5,119 nt of DNA from Planctomycetota bacterium. GTDB taxonomy: Bacteria; Planctomycetota; SZUA-567. The stretch's first letter is position 1; each line of letters begins with the position of its first letter. The stretch spans positions 1 to 5,119 of the forward strand of contig JAJBSZ010000357.1 in assembly GCA_020861125.1 (NCBI GenBank), given 5' to 3'. The notes under the pieces were generated by a model that ran no database searches, was not told the DNA's origin, and saw only the letters and a program-made list of their open reading frames with translations. Position numbers and translations under genes: made by a program. Shown in pieces: positions 1-5,119 of the stretch.

Positions 1-321
1 GCCCTGAGCGACCAGGCGGCCTGTTACCGGATAATCGCCCTGGCCGCCAACGCCTCGCGGGTGGTGATCGTGGCCAATTTCAAGGAACCGATAACCTTCG
101 AAATTCCCACCTTCCAGCGTCGGGAGATCGCCATCCTGTCGGTCATGGGCACGGTCAAGGACAGCACTGTCAAGGCTATCGAGTACCTCCACGCCGACAA
201 GATGACTATCGACGGCATCATCTCCGCCCGTTTTCCTCTGAGCCGTATGGCCGACGCCTACCGCTACGTGGACGACAACGCCGCCACGGTGATGAAGGTG
301 GCCATCGAGATGAACGGGTAG
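1..321 (+). CDS. Medium-chain (zinc-type) alcohol dehydrogenase family protein, C-terminal part (5' end outside window)
   Basis: The frame is open from base 1 and stops with TAG at 319-321, giving the last 106 residues of a protein that starts left of the window. MDR dehydrogenases are usually about 340-350 residues, so roughly the last third is present. The layout fits the end of the MDR nucleotide-binding domain. A hydrophobic strand (VVIVANF) fits the usual 'G-rvv-vG' position. A segment with the R-x-E-I-x-I-L-S-V-M-G pattern follows, where family members have 'rel-i-G(S)'. Next comes a helix (AIEYLHADKM), then the family signature FPLSRMADAYRYV, and finally an ending like 'K-V-x-I' (KVAIEM). 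The zinc ligands and the NAD(P) glycine motif would lie in the missing part, so substrate and cofactor cannot be read here. The SnoaL-like gene lies 304 bp downstream on the same strand, too far to assume one operon. The family is likely; the precise enzyme is unknown. Confidence 0.8.
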   Translation, partial: ALSDQAACYRIIALAANASRVVIVANFKEPITFEIPTFQRREIAILSVMGTVKDSTVKAIEYLHADKMTIDGIISARFPLSRMADAYRYVDDNAATVMKVAIEMNG

Positions 322-368
322 GATACGGCCAGGGGAGAAGCCGCCCTCCGGCCAAGGCAACGGCGAGA

Positions 369-419
369 GGTGGTGCGGTGGTCTCCGCCCGGTGGTGCCG
401 GGCGGAGACCACCACCACC
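369..419. repeat. Long GC-rich inverted repeat / hairpin
   Basis: The arms at 377-392 and 398-413 are perfectly complementary over 16 bp, with loop TGGTG at 393-397. After a 2-nt bulge (375-376) the stem extends by six more pairs, 369-374 (GGTGGT) with 414-419 (ACCACC). That is about 22 base pairs in 51 nt, far more than expected by chance. It lies 48 nt after the dehydrogenase stop codon. No U-run follows on either strand, so it is not a canonical intrinsic terminator. It could be a transcript-end or RNA-stabilising hairpin, a REP-like or miniature repeat unit, or a protein-binding site. One copy in one window cannot decide between these. Confidence 0.75.
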
Positions 420-612
420 CGCCACCGAGCCTCGCTGGGGCCACAGCCGGTGAACTCCCTGCCTTGCCCAGTGCCCAGCCCGGGCCATACCGATCCGCCG
501 CCGGCGTACCTGTTTTCCGAGTGGCGGGGGCTGTCGGGTTGGCTGCGGCGGCCGGCCAGGAAGGGACGATTGGGGCCGAGGGCGGCGGACATGGGCGCGC
601 TCGAGGATTCAG

Positions 613-622
613 AAAGGAAAGG
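613..622 (+). promoter_or_regulatory. Ribosome binding site deciding the SnoaL-like start
   Basis: AAAGGAAAGG is purine-rich and lies 3 nt before the ATG at 626, with its AAAGGA core ending 7 nt before it. This favours the 626 start over the longer in-frame extension to 392, which has no such site and encodes low-complexity sequence. Confidence 0.7.
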
Positions 623-625
623 TCC

Positions 626-1201
626 ATGACGGCAGGACAGGATGATCGACTGGCTATTGCCACGGTGATCAATGGCTGGATGTACCGTGACGGGGGAGAT
701 TGGGAAAGGTTACGGACCCTTTTCCATCCGGACGGCACCATCGCCGTGACCTGGTTCGAGGGATTGTTCAGCGATTTCGTCACCGCCTCGAGCCGGATGG
801 GTGCCGGCGACCTCCGCACCAAACACCTGATCGGAACGCCGGTCATCACCCTGAACGGCGACCGGGCCGTCGCCGAAACCAACGCCATAATCGTCGGCGA
901 CAACCCGCGGCTCGATTTTGGCTGTTCCTGCCATAACCGTTTTTTGGACCTGGTGGAAAGGCGGCAGGGAGAATGGAAGATCTTCCGGCGCGATTCCATT
1001 TACGACATGGGAACCTTTTTGTTCCCCTTTGGCCCGGTGGCGGTGGATACCGAGGCGGTGCGGCGCCATCCCCGCGCGTACGCGCCTCTCGCCCATCTTC
1101 TGGAACGGAGCGGTTACCCGCTCCAACGGGTATTCGCCACCAAGGGAAGCGATCTGGAAAGGGAACTTCGTCGCAAGGCGGCGGTGTGGCTAGCGGGTTG
1201 A
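626..1201 (+). CDS. SnoaL-like / NTF2-fold (nuclear transport factor 2 family) protein
   Basis: 191 residues from ATG 626, with stop TGA at 1199-1201. The protein is a single alpha+beta cone domain. The N-terminal helix region (about 6-33) has Y20, D22, and the G-D-W-E-R-L run at 24-29, followed by F33-H-P-D-G, the classic SnoaL-like entry. T-K-H-L-I-G around His67 and N-G-D at 77-79 match the conserved 'H-x-x-x-x-x-I-x-x-x-G-D' strand. G-E-W-K-I-F-R-R at 115-122 is the usual last-strand motif. A C-terminal tail (about 143-191) ends W-L-A-G and contains RHPRAYAPLAHLLERSGYPL, resembling the tail of one SnoaL_4-type group. Family members include polyketide cyclases, dehydratases of the scytalone dehydratase type and ring-dioxygenase beta-like subunits; many are uncharacterised. 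A His and Asp/Tyr set compatible with acid-base chemistry is visible, but the reaction cannot be named. It is probably a cytosolic protein, as no signal peptide is seen. A degenerate second copy of its 3' half lies just downstream at 1300-1541. Confidence 0.85.
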   Translation: MTAGQDDRLAIATVINGWMYRDGGDWERLRTLFHPDGTIAVTWFEGLFSDFVTASSRMGAGDLRTKHLIGTPVITLNGDRAVAETNAIIVGDNPRLDFGCSCHNRFLDLVERRQGEWKIFRRDSIYDMGTFLFPFGPVAVDTEAVRRHPRAYAPLAHLLERSGYPLQRVFATKGSDLERELRRKAAVWLAG

Positions 1202-1270
1202 CCGAATGGCGCCGGGCTGGCGTGACCCGGGCGGCGGCGATGCCCAACCGATTCTCCGTTCATTCCTAAA

Positions 1271-1285
1271 GGGGGTGTCACCCCC
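1271..1285. repeat. Short G5/C5 hairpin between convergent transcription units
   Basis: GGGGGT (1271-1276) pairs with ACCCCC (1280-1285) around a 3-nt loop. It lies 69 nt after the SnoaL-like stop. Read on the - strand it is followed by TTT only; on the + strand no U-run follows. It may act as a weak transcription terminator between the convergent genes, but the short stem and missing U-tract make this uncertain. Confidence 0.3.
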
Positions 1286-1299
1286 CAGTCACCCACAGG

Positions 1300-1541
1300 G
1301 CGGCCAGTGCGAATATGTGGCTCCGGCCCGGCGCGGAGGGTACCGAAGCCGCAACAGGGAACAATCACCCTTTGCAACGGCGGCAGGTAAGCGGAGGCGG
1401 TTCGGCGCCATCCCTCTGCGCCGACGCGCCTCCCGCGTATTACTGGAACGGAATGGCCACCCGCTGAAGCAGGAATTCACCACCAGGGAGAGCGACCGGA
1501 TACAGATCTACGGCGCTAAGCGGCGCGCGTGGCTGGCGGGG
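1300..1541 (+). pseudogene. Decayed, 5'-truncated paralogue of the SnoaL-like gene (3' part only)
   Basis: The best block is 1440-1541, which aligns without gaps to 1097-1198 of the intact gene. By hand count 63 of 102 bases and 16 of 34 residues match: LLERNGHPL against LLERSGYPL, then shared F, T, SD, K and the ending WLAG. A second block, 1394-1414, matches 1052-1072 at 20 of 21 bases (EAVRRHP), but lies in a different reading frame from the first. A weaker upstream block at 1302-1373 (GQCEY...PF) fits RQGEW...PF of the intact protein. The two frame changes cancel: both proteins have 22 residues between PF and LLER. No stop follows WLAG, unlike the intact gene. Only about 240 bp of homology is visible, against 576 bp for the full gene, and the 5' half is missing. 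About 47% residue identity argues for an old paralogue that decayed rather than a fresh duplication. The limits, especially at the left, are approximate. Confidence 0.65.
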
Positions 1542-1610
1542 CAACCGGCTGGGATTGAACTGGCCGAGCCCGGACGGCGGAGACCAATCGCCCGAGCCGA
1601 ACGCTCCGGG

Positions 1611-2246
1611 TCACTCGTAAAAGTGCTGGTTGTCAAGCCACCAGTCGTCCCAGTCGGCGGCGACGTTGGGGAGGTTCGCTCGGGTCAGGCGGCGGAGTTG
1701 TTCCGAAGCCGCATCCACCACCGGCTGTTTGCCGCCGGAGACGTACATCACGTCGATCATCTCCCGCACCGCCCGGTTGAGGGTGGTGGCGGCTTTGGCG
1801 TTGACGATATGGGCCATCACCTCCGGGTCGGCTTCGGTACCGAGGCCGGCCATGACCAGGCGGCGGGAATCTTCCGTATCCAGACACACCAGGACGTCCG
1901 CCACCTGGCAGCGGATGGCCGGATGCGGCGAGGAAAATGCCGCCGCCAGCACCGGGATGACATCCACCCGCGCCGGCGCGCCGGCGAGGGTCCATACCAC
2001 CTCCGCCGCCACCGCTTCGGGCAGGGTGCCTACCACCCGCACCAGATCCCGCAGCCGGCCCGCTTCCCATTTTCCCGACCCGGCCAACAGGAATTCCTGC
2101 GCCGCCTCCTGGGCGGCAGCCGCGTCGGCGATCGTTTTGGCGCTGGCGCCCGGCCCGTCGCCGGCGGTCGCCGCGGCTACGAACGCCAGCAGCAGAAGCG
2201 CCCGGACGATCACCCACCGGCGTACGCTATAGTGCCTCAATGCCAT
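1611..2246 (-). CDS. Exported HEAT-repeat-like protein with Trp-rich C-terminus
   Basis: 211 residues from ATG 2246 to TGA at 1613-1611. The N-terminus is a good signal peptide: basic n-region (H5, R9, R10, R15), hydrophobic core about 16-27, and possible cleavage after A-T-A (26-28) or A-S-A (34-36). The mature part is Ala/Leu/Val-rich and alpha-helical. Residues about 75-155 look like two or three HEAT-type helical pairs, for example the segments starting at V94 and S127. The C-terminus carries L-R-R-L-T (184-188) and then W199-D-D-W-W203 before the acidic/aromatic end. HEAT proteins of planctomycete-like genomes often end in a similar 'L-x-x-L-T-G ... W-x-x-W-W' motif, which suggests that group. 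HEAT folds generally bind proteins; no catalytic motif is visible. It is the last gene of the - strand operon, 55 bp after the membrane protein gene, and converges with the SnoaL-like gene. Function unknown; export is well supported. Confidence 0.8.
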   Translation of the reverse strand: MALRHYSVRRWVIVRALLLLAFVAAATAGDGPGASAKTIADAAAAQEAAQEFLLAGSGKWEAGRLRDLVRVVGTLPEAVAAEVVWTLAGAPARVDVIPVLAAAFSSPHPAIRCQVADVLVCLDTEDSRRLVMAGLGTEADPEVMAHIVNAKAATTLNRAVREMIDVMYVSGGKQPVVDAASEQLRRLTRANLPNVAADWDDWWLDNQHFYE

Positions 2247-2250
2247 AAGT

Positions 2251-2255
2251 CCTCC
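2251..2255 (-). promoter_or_regulatory. Ribosome binding site GGAGG deciding the HEAT-like protein start
   Basis: On the - strand GGAGG stands 4 nt before ATG 2246. The in-frame TTG at 2288 would add 14 residues before the signal peptide and has no comparable site, so 2246 is preferred. Confidence 0.75.
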
Positions 2256-2301
2256 GAGTAATGCCCCAGTGCCAAGAAATGCGGACAACGCGCACCACCG
2301 T

Positions 2302-4590
2302 TCACCTGCCGCCGTCGGCCGGGATGGCCAGCGACCAGAGGCCGCCGTCCCCGGCCAGGTAGATGATCTTGTCCGGCACGGTCGGCTTCCGGATCACCGC
2401 CGCCGGTCCGAACAGCTTGGGTGGTTGGTCCAGCGGCCACTCCACGGTATTGGTACTGCGCCCGTCCCGGTTGCCCAGGGCGACATGGGCGGCGCTGGCG
2501 CTGAGGGTGACGAGGTCATGGCCCTCCTGACCGGTGAGGTCGGCGACGGCAAAACCGGAATAGGCGATGTCGCCCATGTCCACCGTCTCCCGGCTGGTGA
2601 TGGAGCCGCCGGCGCCTGGGGTGAAGCTCACCGCCCGCATGGTGCCGTCGTCCAGCAGGGCATGGACGGTGCTGCCGTCCGGTCCGGTCTGGAAGCCCAG
2701 CACTTTGCCCTGATAGGGATGGGGCGGCGCCGCCGGTTCCCGGCCTTCAGCCAAGAGGTACAGGGATTCCGTAATGTCCATGCCCGCCACCGCAATCACC
2801 AAGGGGTCGGACCCGGATTGAACCGCCGCCAGCCAGCGCCAGACGATGTCCCCCGGCAGCGTCCAGGCCGCCACCTGTTCGGTGTTGAGCTGACCCTCCT
2901 GGCGGTAGGCCACCACCTGCGGGCCGTCCGGGGTTTGGCACAATACCACCAGAATGGATTTGTCACGGATAAAATCGGCAGCCAGCGGCCGGCCCGGCAG
3001 GTCGATGGTGAGGGCCATCTCCACCAGGCTGCCGTCGCGCATGGCGAAGTAGCGCACGCGGGAGTGCCAGAAATCCGCCACCGCCACCCATTTTTCGTCG
3101 CCGGCGCGGATGATGCCGGCGCCGGCCGGGCGGCCGGTGAGGGCGGTGGCGGACACGACCCGGAACGCCCCGTCCTGTTCGGCCAGAACGTCGATGGTGC
3201 CGTTCCAGTATTCGCCCGACACCACGATCAATTCGGGGCGGTCGAGACCGGTCAGGTTTTCGGCCAGGACATGGATCGCCCGGGGGGTAGCCGTCGCCGC
3301 CGGCAATTCGCCCACCCGGCGGCTGACCGGGCCGGGCAGGACCAGGACCTTATTGATCTGCGGCCGCGCCTGCAGTTGCATCTGCCGGAAGGCGGCGGAA
3401 AATTCCACCTCGAATTCCTTGCCGACGTCTTCGGCCGAAGGGGTCCAGGTGAGGAGGCCGGTTGCGGAATCGATGGTGTAGGGTCCGTCCGGCTCGGGAT
3501 AGAACTTGGCGCCGTACACTCCGTCGCGGCCTTCCATGCCGTCGATCCGCGCCTGGTGCCGCATCTCCATCCCCGCCACGGCCCGGGTGAGGGGCGGCGA
3601 GTCGAACATCAGGGTGATGGGAATGAGCGGCGGTTGCGGCTGCCCCGGGGCTGGGGTCGGCGGCAGCGGGTTTTCGATCACGGGCAGGAATCGCCATTCC
3701 GCCGGCAACCAGACGCGAAGGGCCGAGTAGTAACTGGGCGCCAGGAGGTAGAGCATATACACCCCGAAGGCGAGGAATACCATCATGCACACGGCGAACA
3801 GGAGGCGGATGAGGAGGTCCTGTTTGGTCATCGGCGGCCGCAGCCGTTTGCGGCGGCGGGTATTGCCTTTTTCCAGCTCCTCTTCGTCCTCCTCTTCTTC
3901 CTCTTCCGCTTCCGCTTCGGCGACGGCGGTTTTGGCGCAGGTGGCGCACACCGTCTGATTGCCGACGTCCACCATGGAATCGTAAAGGGTCTTTTTGCCG
4001 CAGCGGGGGCAGGTGGTCTTCTCGCCCTGCAGGTGCAGGAGGAGGTCGCTCGTCCGCTTCTTGAGGAGCGCTTCCGAGGACGAGGCATGGCAGGCGCGGA
4101 GGATGTCGATGGCTTCCTTGATCTTACCGAGGCGGCTGAGACAGAGGCCGATGTAGTACAGGGTCTCCGGGTTTTTCTCCTCTTCCGGGATCGCCTGCAG
4201 CAACGCCAGGGCCTTGTCGTACTGCTTGCGGTTGATGAAACAGCGGGCGATGATGAGCTTGGCCGCCACCAGGGACGGATACTCGAACACCACCTCCTGG
4301 GCCAGGGTCATGGCCTGTTCCACTTCGTTGCGCTTGAGGTGGGTCCAGGCGGATTCCACCTTTTTCACCAGCTCTTCCGGCAGATCGGGGGGGAGCTGGT
4401 CCTTGCGCAGGATCGAGGTCACGGACCGTGCGTCCCGCCGGGAATCGATGTTCATCAGGCCGAGGCTTTTGGCCTCACGCCGCGACACCGGCTCGCCGCT
4501 GACCTCGATGGCTTCGATCTCGCCGTCGTCGTCATCCGCCGGCGGTTGCGTCCCGGCACCAAAGGAAAAGCCGCCATCGCTCATGCTCAC
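2302..4590 (-). CDS. Single-pass membrane protein: TPR, zinc ribbon, TM helix, Ig-like domain, FG-GAP-like beta-propeller
   Basis: 762 residues, stop TGA at 2304-2302. I do not recognise a named family. Parts in order: an acidic, probably disordered N-terminus (1-60); TPR-like helical repeats (about 72-188, e.g. AWTHLKRNEVEQAMTLAQEV, then NRKQYDKALALLQAIP and TLYYIGLCLSRLGKIKEAI); a four-Cys zinc ribbon (C194, C197, C215, C218, as CPRC and CATC); a Glu-rich stretch (225-240); a basic patch RRRKRLR (245-251); one TM helix (about 259-283); a Pro-rich linker (307-324); an Ig/cadherin-like domain (about 325-418) with the He_PIG-type signature around D374-ATGLLTWTPSAEDVG-K391; and a beta-propeller-like region (about 435-757) with FG-GAP/VCBS-like strands such as RPELIVVSGE and GFAVADLTGQEGHDLVTLS. 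Basic residues just before the TM helix predict N-terminus inside, with the Ig/propeller half outside the membrane. A GTG start at 4590 is chosen because GGAG (4600-4597) is 6 nt away; ATG 4584 is the alternative. It is the middle gene of the operon. A scaffold or sensor spanning the membrane is an inference. Confidence 0.8.
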   Translation of the reverse strand: MSMSDGGFSFGAGTQPPADDDDGEIEAIEVSGEPVSRREAKSLGLMNIDSRRDARSVTSILRKDQLPPDLPEELVKKVESAWTHLKRNEVEQAMTLAQEVVFEYPSLVAAKLIIARCFINRKQYDKALALLQAIPEEEKNPETLYYIGLCLSRLGKIKEAIDILRACHASSSEALLKKRTSDLLLHLQGEKTTCPRCGKKTLYDSMVDVGNQTVCATCAKTAVAEAEAEEEEEEDEEELEKGNTRRRKRLRPPMTKQDLLIRLLFAVCMMVFLAFGVYMLYLLAPSYYSALRVWLPAEWRFLPVIENPLPPTPAPGQPQPPLIPITLMFDSPPLTRAVAGMEMRHQARIDGMEGRDGVYGAKFYPEPDGPYTIDSATGLLTWTPSAEDVGKEFEVEFSAAFRQMQLQARPQINKVLVLPGPVSRRVGELPAATATPRAIHVLAENLTGLDRPELIVVSGEYWNGTIDVLAEQDGAFRVVSATALTGRPAGAGIIRAGDEKWVAVADFWHSRVRYFAMRDGSLVEMALTIDLPGRPLAADFIRDKSILVVLCQTPDGPQVVAYRQEGQLNTEQVAAWTLPGDIVWRWLAAVQSGSDPLVIAVAGMDITESLYLLAEGREPAAPPHPYQGKVLGFQTGPDGSTVHALLDDGTMRAVSFTPGAGGSITSRETVDMGDIAYSGFAVADLTGQEGHDLVTLSASAAHVALGNRDGRSTNTVEWPLDQPPKLFGPAAVIRKPTVPDKIIYLAGDGGLWSLAIPADGGR
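3877..3916. repeat. Low-complexity CT-rich tract inside the membrane protein gene
   Basis: The + strand is almost purely pyrimidine here, with only a few isolated G bases. On the coding (-) strand it is a GAA/GAG-rich run encoding the Glu-rich stretch just after the zinc ribbon. Such tracts can gain or lose codons by slippage, so the length may differ between strains. Confidence 0.6.
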
Positions 4591-4596
4591 GTGTGT

Positions 4597-4600
4597 CTCC
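4597..4600 (-). promoter_or_regulatory. Ribosome binding site supporting a GTG start of the membrane protein gene
   Basis: GGAG on the - strand is 6 nt before GTG 4590 but 12 nt before the next in-frame ATG at 4584. Spacing therefore favours the rarer GTG codon; the two choices differ by only two residues. Confidence 0.55.
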
Positions 4601-4644
4601 GAGAATCAGGGGTCCAGTCGGGCGTCAGGCCGCGCGGGCGGCGG

Positions 4645-4863
4645 CTATACCGGATCCCCGGCGTCAAAACCGATATCCTCGATGGCGGTCCGGAGGGCGG
4701 GGACGTCCAGCGCGCTTCCGGTTATCGTCGCTTCGCCTCTGTCCAGATTCACCGCCACCGCCGTGACCCCCGGGACGGCGCGGAGCGCCCGGTCGACCGA
4801 GGTCTGGCAGTGCTGGCAGGTCATGCCGCCGATGGGGATGGTGATGGTTTCCGGATCCTGCAT
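4645..4863 (-). CDS. CopZ-like heavy-metal-associated (HMA) domain protein, probable copper chaperone
   Basis: 72 residues from ATG 4863 to TAG at 4647-4645, the usual size for a stand-alone HMA chaperone. The metal-binding loop G-G-M14-T-C16-Q-H-C19 gives the M-x-C-x-x-C motif that binds Cu(I) through two cysteines; MTCxHC is the form common in CopZ. The rest follows the beta-alpha-beta-beta-alpha-beta pattern: helix about 19-30 (QTSVDRALRAV), P-G-V at 31-33, strand VAVNLD, strand EATITG, second helix ALRTAIEDIG and an ending G-F-D like the usual G-Y-D. It is cytosolic; the family carries Cu(I) to P-type ATPases or metal regulators, and Hg or Zn variants exist. AGGAG (4874-4870) lies 6 nt upstream, which fixes the start. 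It is first in the - strand operon, 54 bp before the membrane protein gene. No CopA ATPase or copper regulator is in the window, so the partner is unknown. Confidence 0.88.
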   Translation of the reverse strand: MQDPETITIPIGGMTCQHCQTSVDRALRAVPGVTAVAVNLDRGEATITGSALDVPALRTAIEDIGFDAGDPV

Positions 4864-4869
4864 GGGTCG

Positions 4870-4874
4870 CTCCT
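4870..4874 (-). promoter_or_regulatory. Ribosome binding site AGGAG of the HMA gene
   Basis: AGGAG stands 6 nt before ATG 4863. It supports the 72-residue start over the long in-frame extension to 5118, whose extra residues are Arg/Pro/Gly-rich and cross the probable promoter. Confidence 0.75.
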
Positions 4875-4942
4875 GACGTCCGCTTGCCGGCGGGCGCACC
4901 TGGAGCCCGCGGCGGGCCAAAACACCTTCCGCCCGGGCGTCA

Positions 4943-4958
4943 TTCCCGGGTACGGGAA
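4943..4958. promoter_or_regulatory. Inverted repeat in the leader of the HMA operon (possible operator or RNA hairpin)
   Basis: TTCCCG (4943-4948) and CGGGAA (4953-4958) are perfect complements around GGTA. The repeat lies a few bases downstream of the predicted transcription start and about 80 nt before the HMA ATG. The place suits a repressor site or a leader hairpin. It does not clearly match a known CueR or CsoR operator. Confidence 0.35.
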
Positions 4959-4968
4959 CCGGATTCCT

Positions 4969-4998
4969 ACTATATACATAAATGCGGGGGGAGGCGAA
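4969..4998 (-). promoter_or_regulatory. Putative sigma70-type promoter of the HMA operon
   Basis: On the - strand a -10 box TATAGT (4974-4969, 5 of 6 to consensus) is preceded by TTCGCC (4998-4993, 3 of 6) with an 18-bp spacer. It sits in the only clearly AT-rich patch of the intergenic region (about 4969-4983). The transcript would start near 4962, leaving a leader of about 100 nt before ATG 4863. The weak -35 could mean activator dependence. Confidence 0.4.
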
Positions 4999-5089
4999 GG
5001 AAATTTTTTCGGTTGCCCGCCGCCCCTTTCGACGCGGCAGGCCGTGCCCCCGGGTCCTGGCTTTTCCGTGGCGCCGGCGGGTCGGCAAC

Positions 5090-5118
5090 ACTATACTGTA
5101 GCCTGCAGGCAGTTTCAC
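5090..5118 (-). promoter_or_regulatory. Second promoter-like arrangement with palindrome in the spacer (window edge)
   Basis: On the - strand GTGAAA (5118-5113, 4 of 6 to TTGACA) and TATAGT (5095-5090, 5 of 6 to TATAAT) are 17 bp apart. The perfect palindrome GCCTGCAGGC (5101-5110) fills most of the spacer. It points toward the HMA operon, but the window ends here, so whether it is a promoter or the 5' part of a neighbouring gene cannot be told. Confidence 0.25.
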
Positions 5119-5119
5119 G

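Larger units (their letters stand above)
322..625. other. Gene-free stretch between the dehydrogenase and the SnoaL-like gene
   Basis: I see no convincing gene in these 304 bp. Frames that stay open here, including an in-frame upstream extension of the next gene from 392, give Pro/Gly/Ala/Arg-rich peptides typical of non-coding GC-rich DNA. The stretch holds the strong hairpin at 369-419 and ends in the ribosome binding site at 613-622. No convincing sigma70 promoter stands out. The best candidate, TTGCCC at 464-469 with ATACC at 487-491, is weak. How the SnoaL-like gene is transcribed therefore stays open. Confidence 0.6.

Noticed and set aside
392..625. In-frame upstream extension of the SnoaL-like gene by 78 residues
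   Set aside because: The added peptide is Pro/Gly/Ala-rich, starts inside the hairpin and has no ribosome binding site. The start at 626 has a good one and matches the family's N-terminus.
1576..1586. GGCGGAGACCA shared with the hairpin arm at 401-411
   Set aside because: One 11-base match within 5 kb of GC-rich sequence is expected by chance, and the flanks do not match.
1569..1610. CCCGGA...TCCGGG inverted repeat as terminator of the - strand operon
   Set aside because: The arms are only 6 bp with a 30-nt loop and no U-run, so chance is likely in GC-rich DNA.
1206..2261. Long open frame on the + strand (351 residues)
   Set aside because: Its right two thirds is antisense to the HEAT-like gene, and the peptide is Arg/Gly/His-rich. 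Only 1300-1541 has homology, and that is a decayed SnoaL-like copy.
2247..2288. TTG start giving a 225-residue HEAT-like protein
   Set aside because: It would place 14 residues before a proper signal peptide and lacks a clear ribosome binding site, while ATG 2246 has GGAGG.
3350..3949. Overlapping - strand open frame of 199 residues inside the large gene (also 3828-4088 and the + strand frame 4214-4876)
   Set aside because: These are Arg/Gly/Pro- or Ser/Arg-rich frame shadows of a well-supported gene with recognisable domains.
4864..5118. N-terminal extension of the HMA protein to 157 residues
   Set aside because: The extra part is low-complexity and Arg-rich and spans the AT-rich promoter patch. 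AGGAG before 4863 fixes the shorter start.
1..5119. tRNA, rRNA, CRISPR array, insertion sequence or phage gene
   Set aside because: No cloverleaf, regularly spaced repeats, transposase motif or terminal repeats were seen on either strand.

Overview
The window is GC-rich bacterial DNA (mid-60s % GC by eye). It has clear Shine-Dalgarno sites and short gene spacings. No ribosomal or other marker gene fixes the taxon. The HEAT-like exported protein with a Trp-rich C-terminus, and the membrane protein joining TPR, zinc-ribbon, Ig-like and FG-GAP-like parts, resemble proteins of Planctomycetota and other large-genome Gram-negative lineages such as Myxococcota. That placement is an inference of low certainty.

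Left part, + strand. The window opens inside the 3' end of a medium-chain (zinc-type) alcohol dehydrogenase gene that stops at 321. A gene-free stretch of about 300 bp (322-625) follows and holds one very strong GC-rich hairpin (369-419). A complete SnoaL-like/NTF2-fold gene occupies 626-1201, with a good ribosome binding site. The gap from 1202 to 1610 is not empty: 1300-1541 carries a decayed, 5'-truncated second copy of the 3' half of that SnoaL-like gene, with two compensating frameshifts and no stop codon at the homologous position.

Right part, - strand. Three genes read leftwards with gaps of 54 and 55 bp, and probably form one operon: a 72-residue CopZ-like metal chaperone (4863-4645), a 762-residue single-pass membrane protein with a GTG start (4590-2302), and a 211-residue exported HEAT-like protein (2246-1611). 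The region upstream of the chaperone gene (4864-5119) holds a plausible sigma70-type promoter (-10 at 4969-4974). A small inverted repeat lies just downstream of it, and a second, weaker promoter-like arrangement around a 10-bp palindrome lies at the window edge.

How the genes may fit together. The two + strand genes look metabolic: an oxidoreductase and a small cone-fold enzyme or binding protein. The - strand operon combines a cytosolic copper-type chaperone, a membrane protein with a cytoplasmic TPR/zinc-ribbon half and an external Ig-like/beta-propeller half, and a secreted helical-repeat protein. An envelope-located function is likely. A link to metal handling rests only on the gene order. 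The least ordinary items are the composite membrane protein with its operon partners and the SnoaL-like paralogue remnant.
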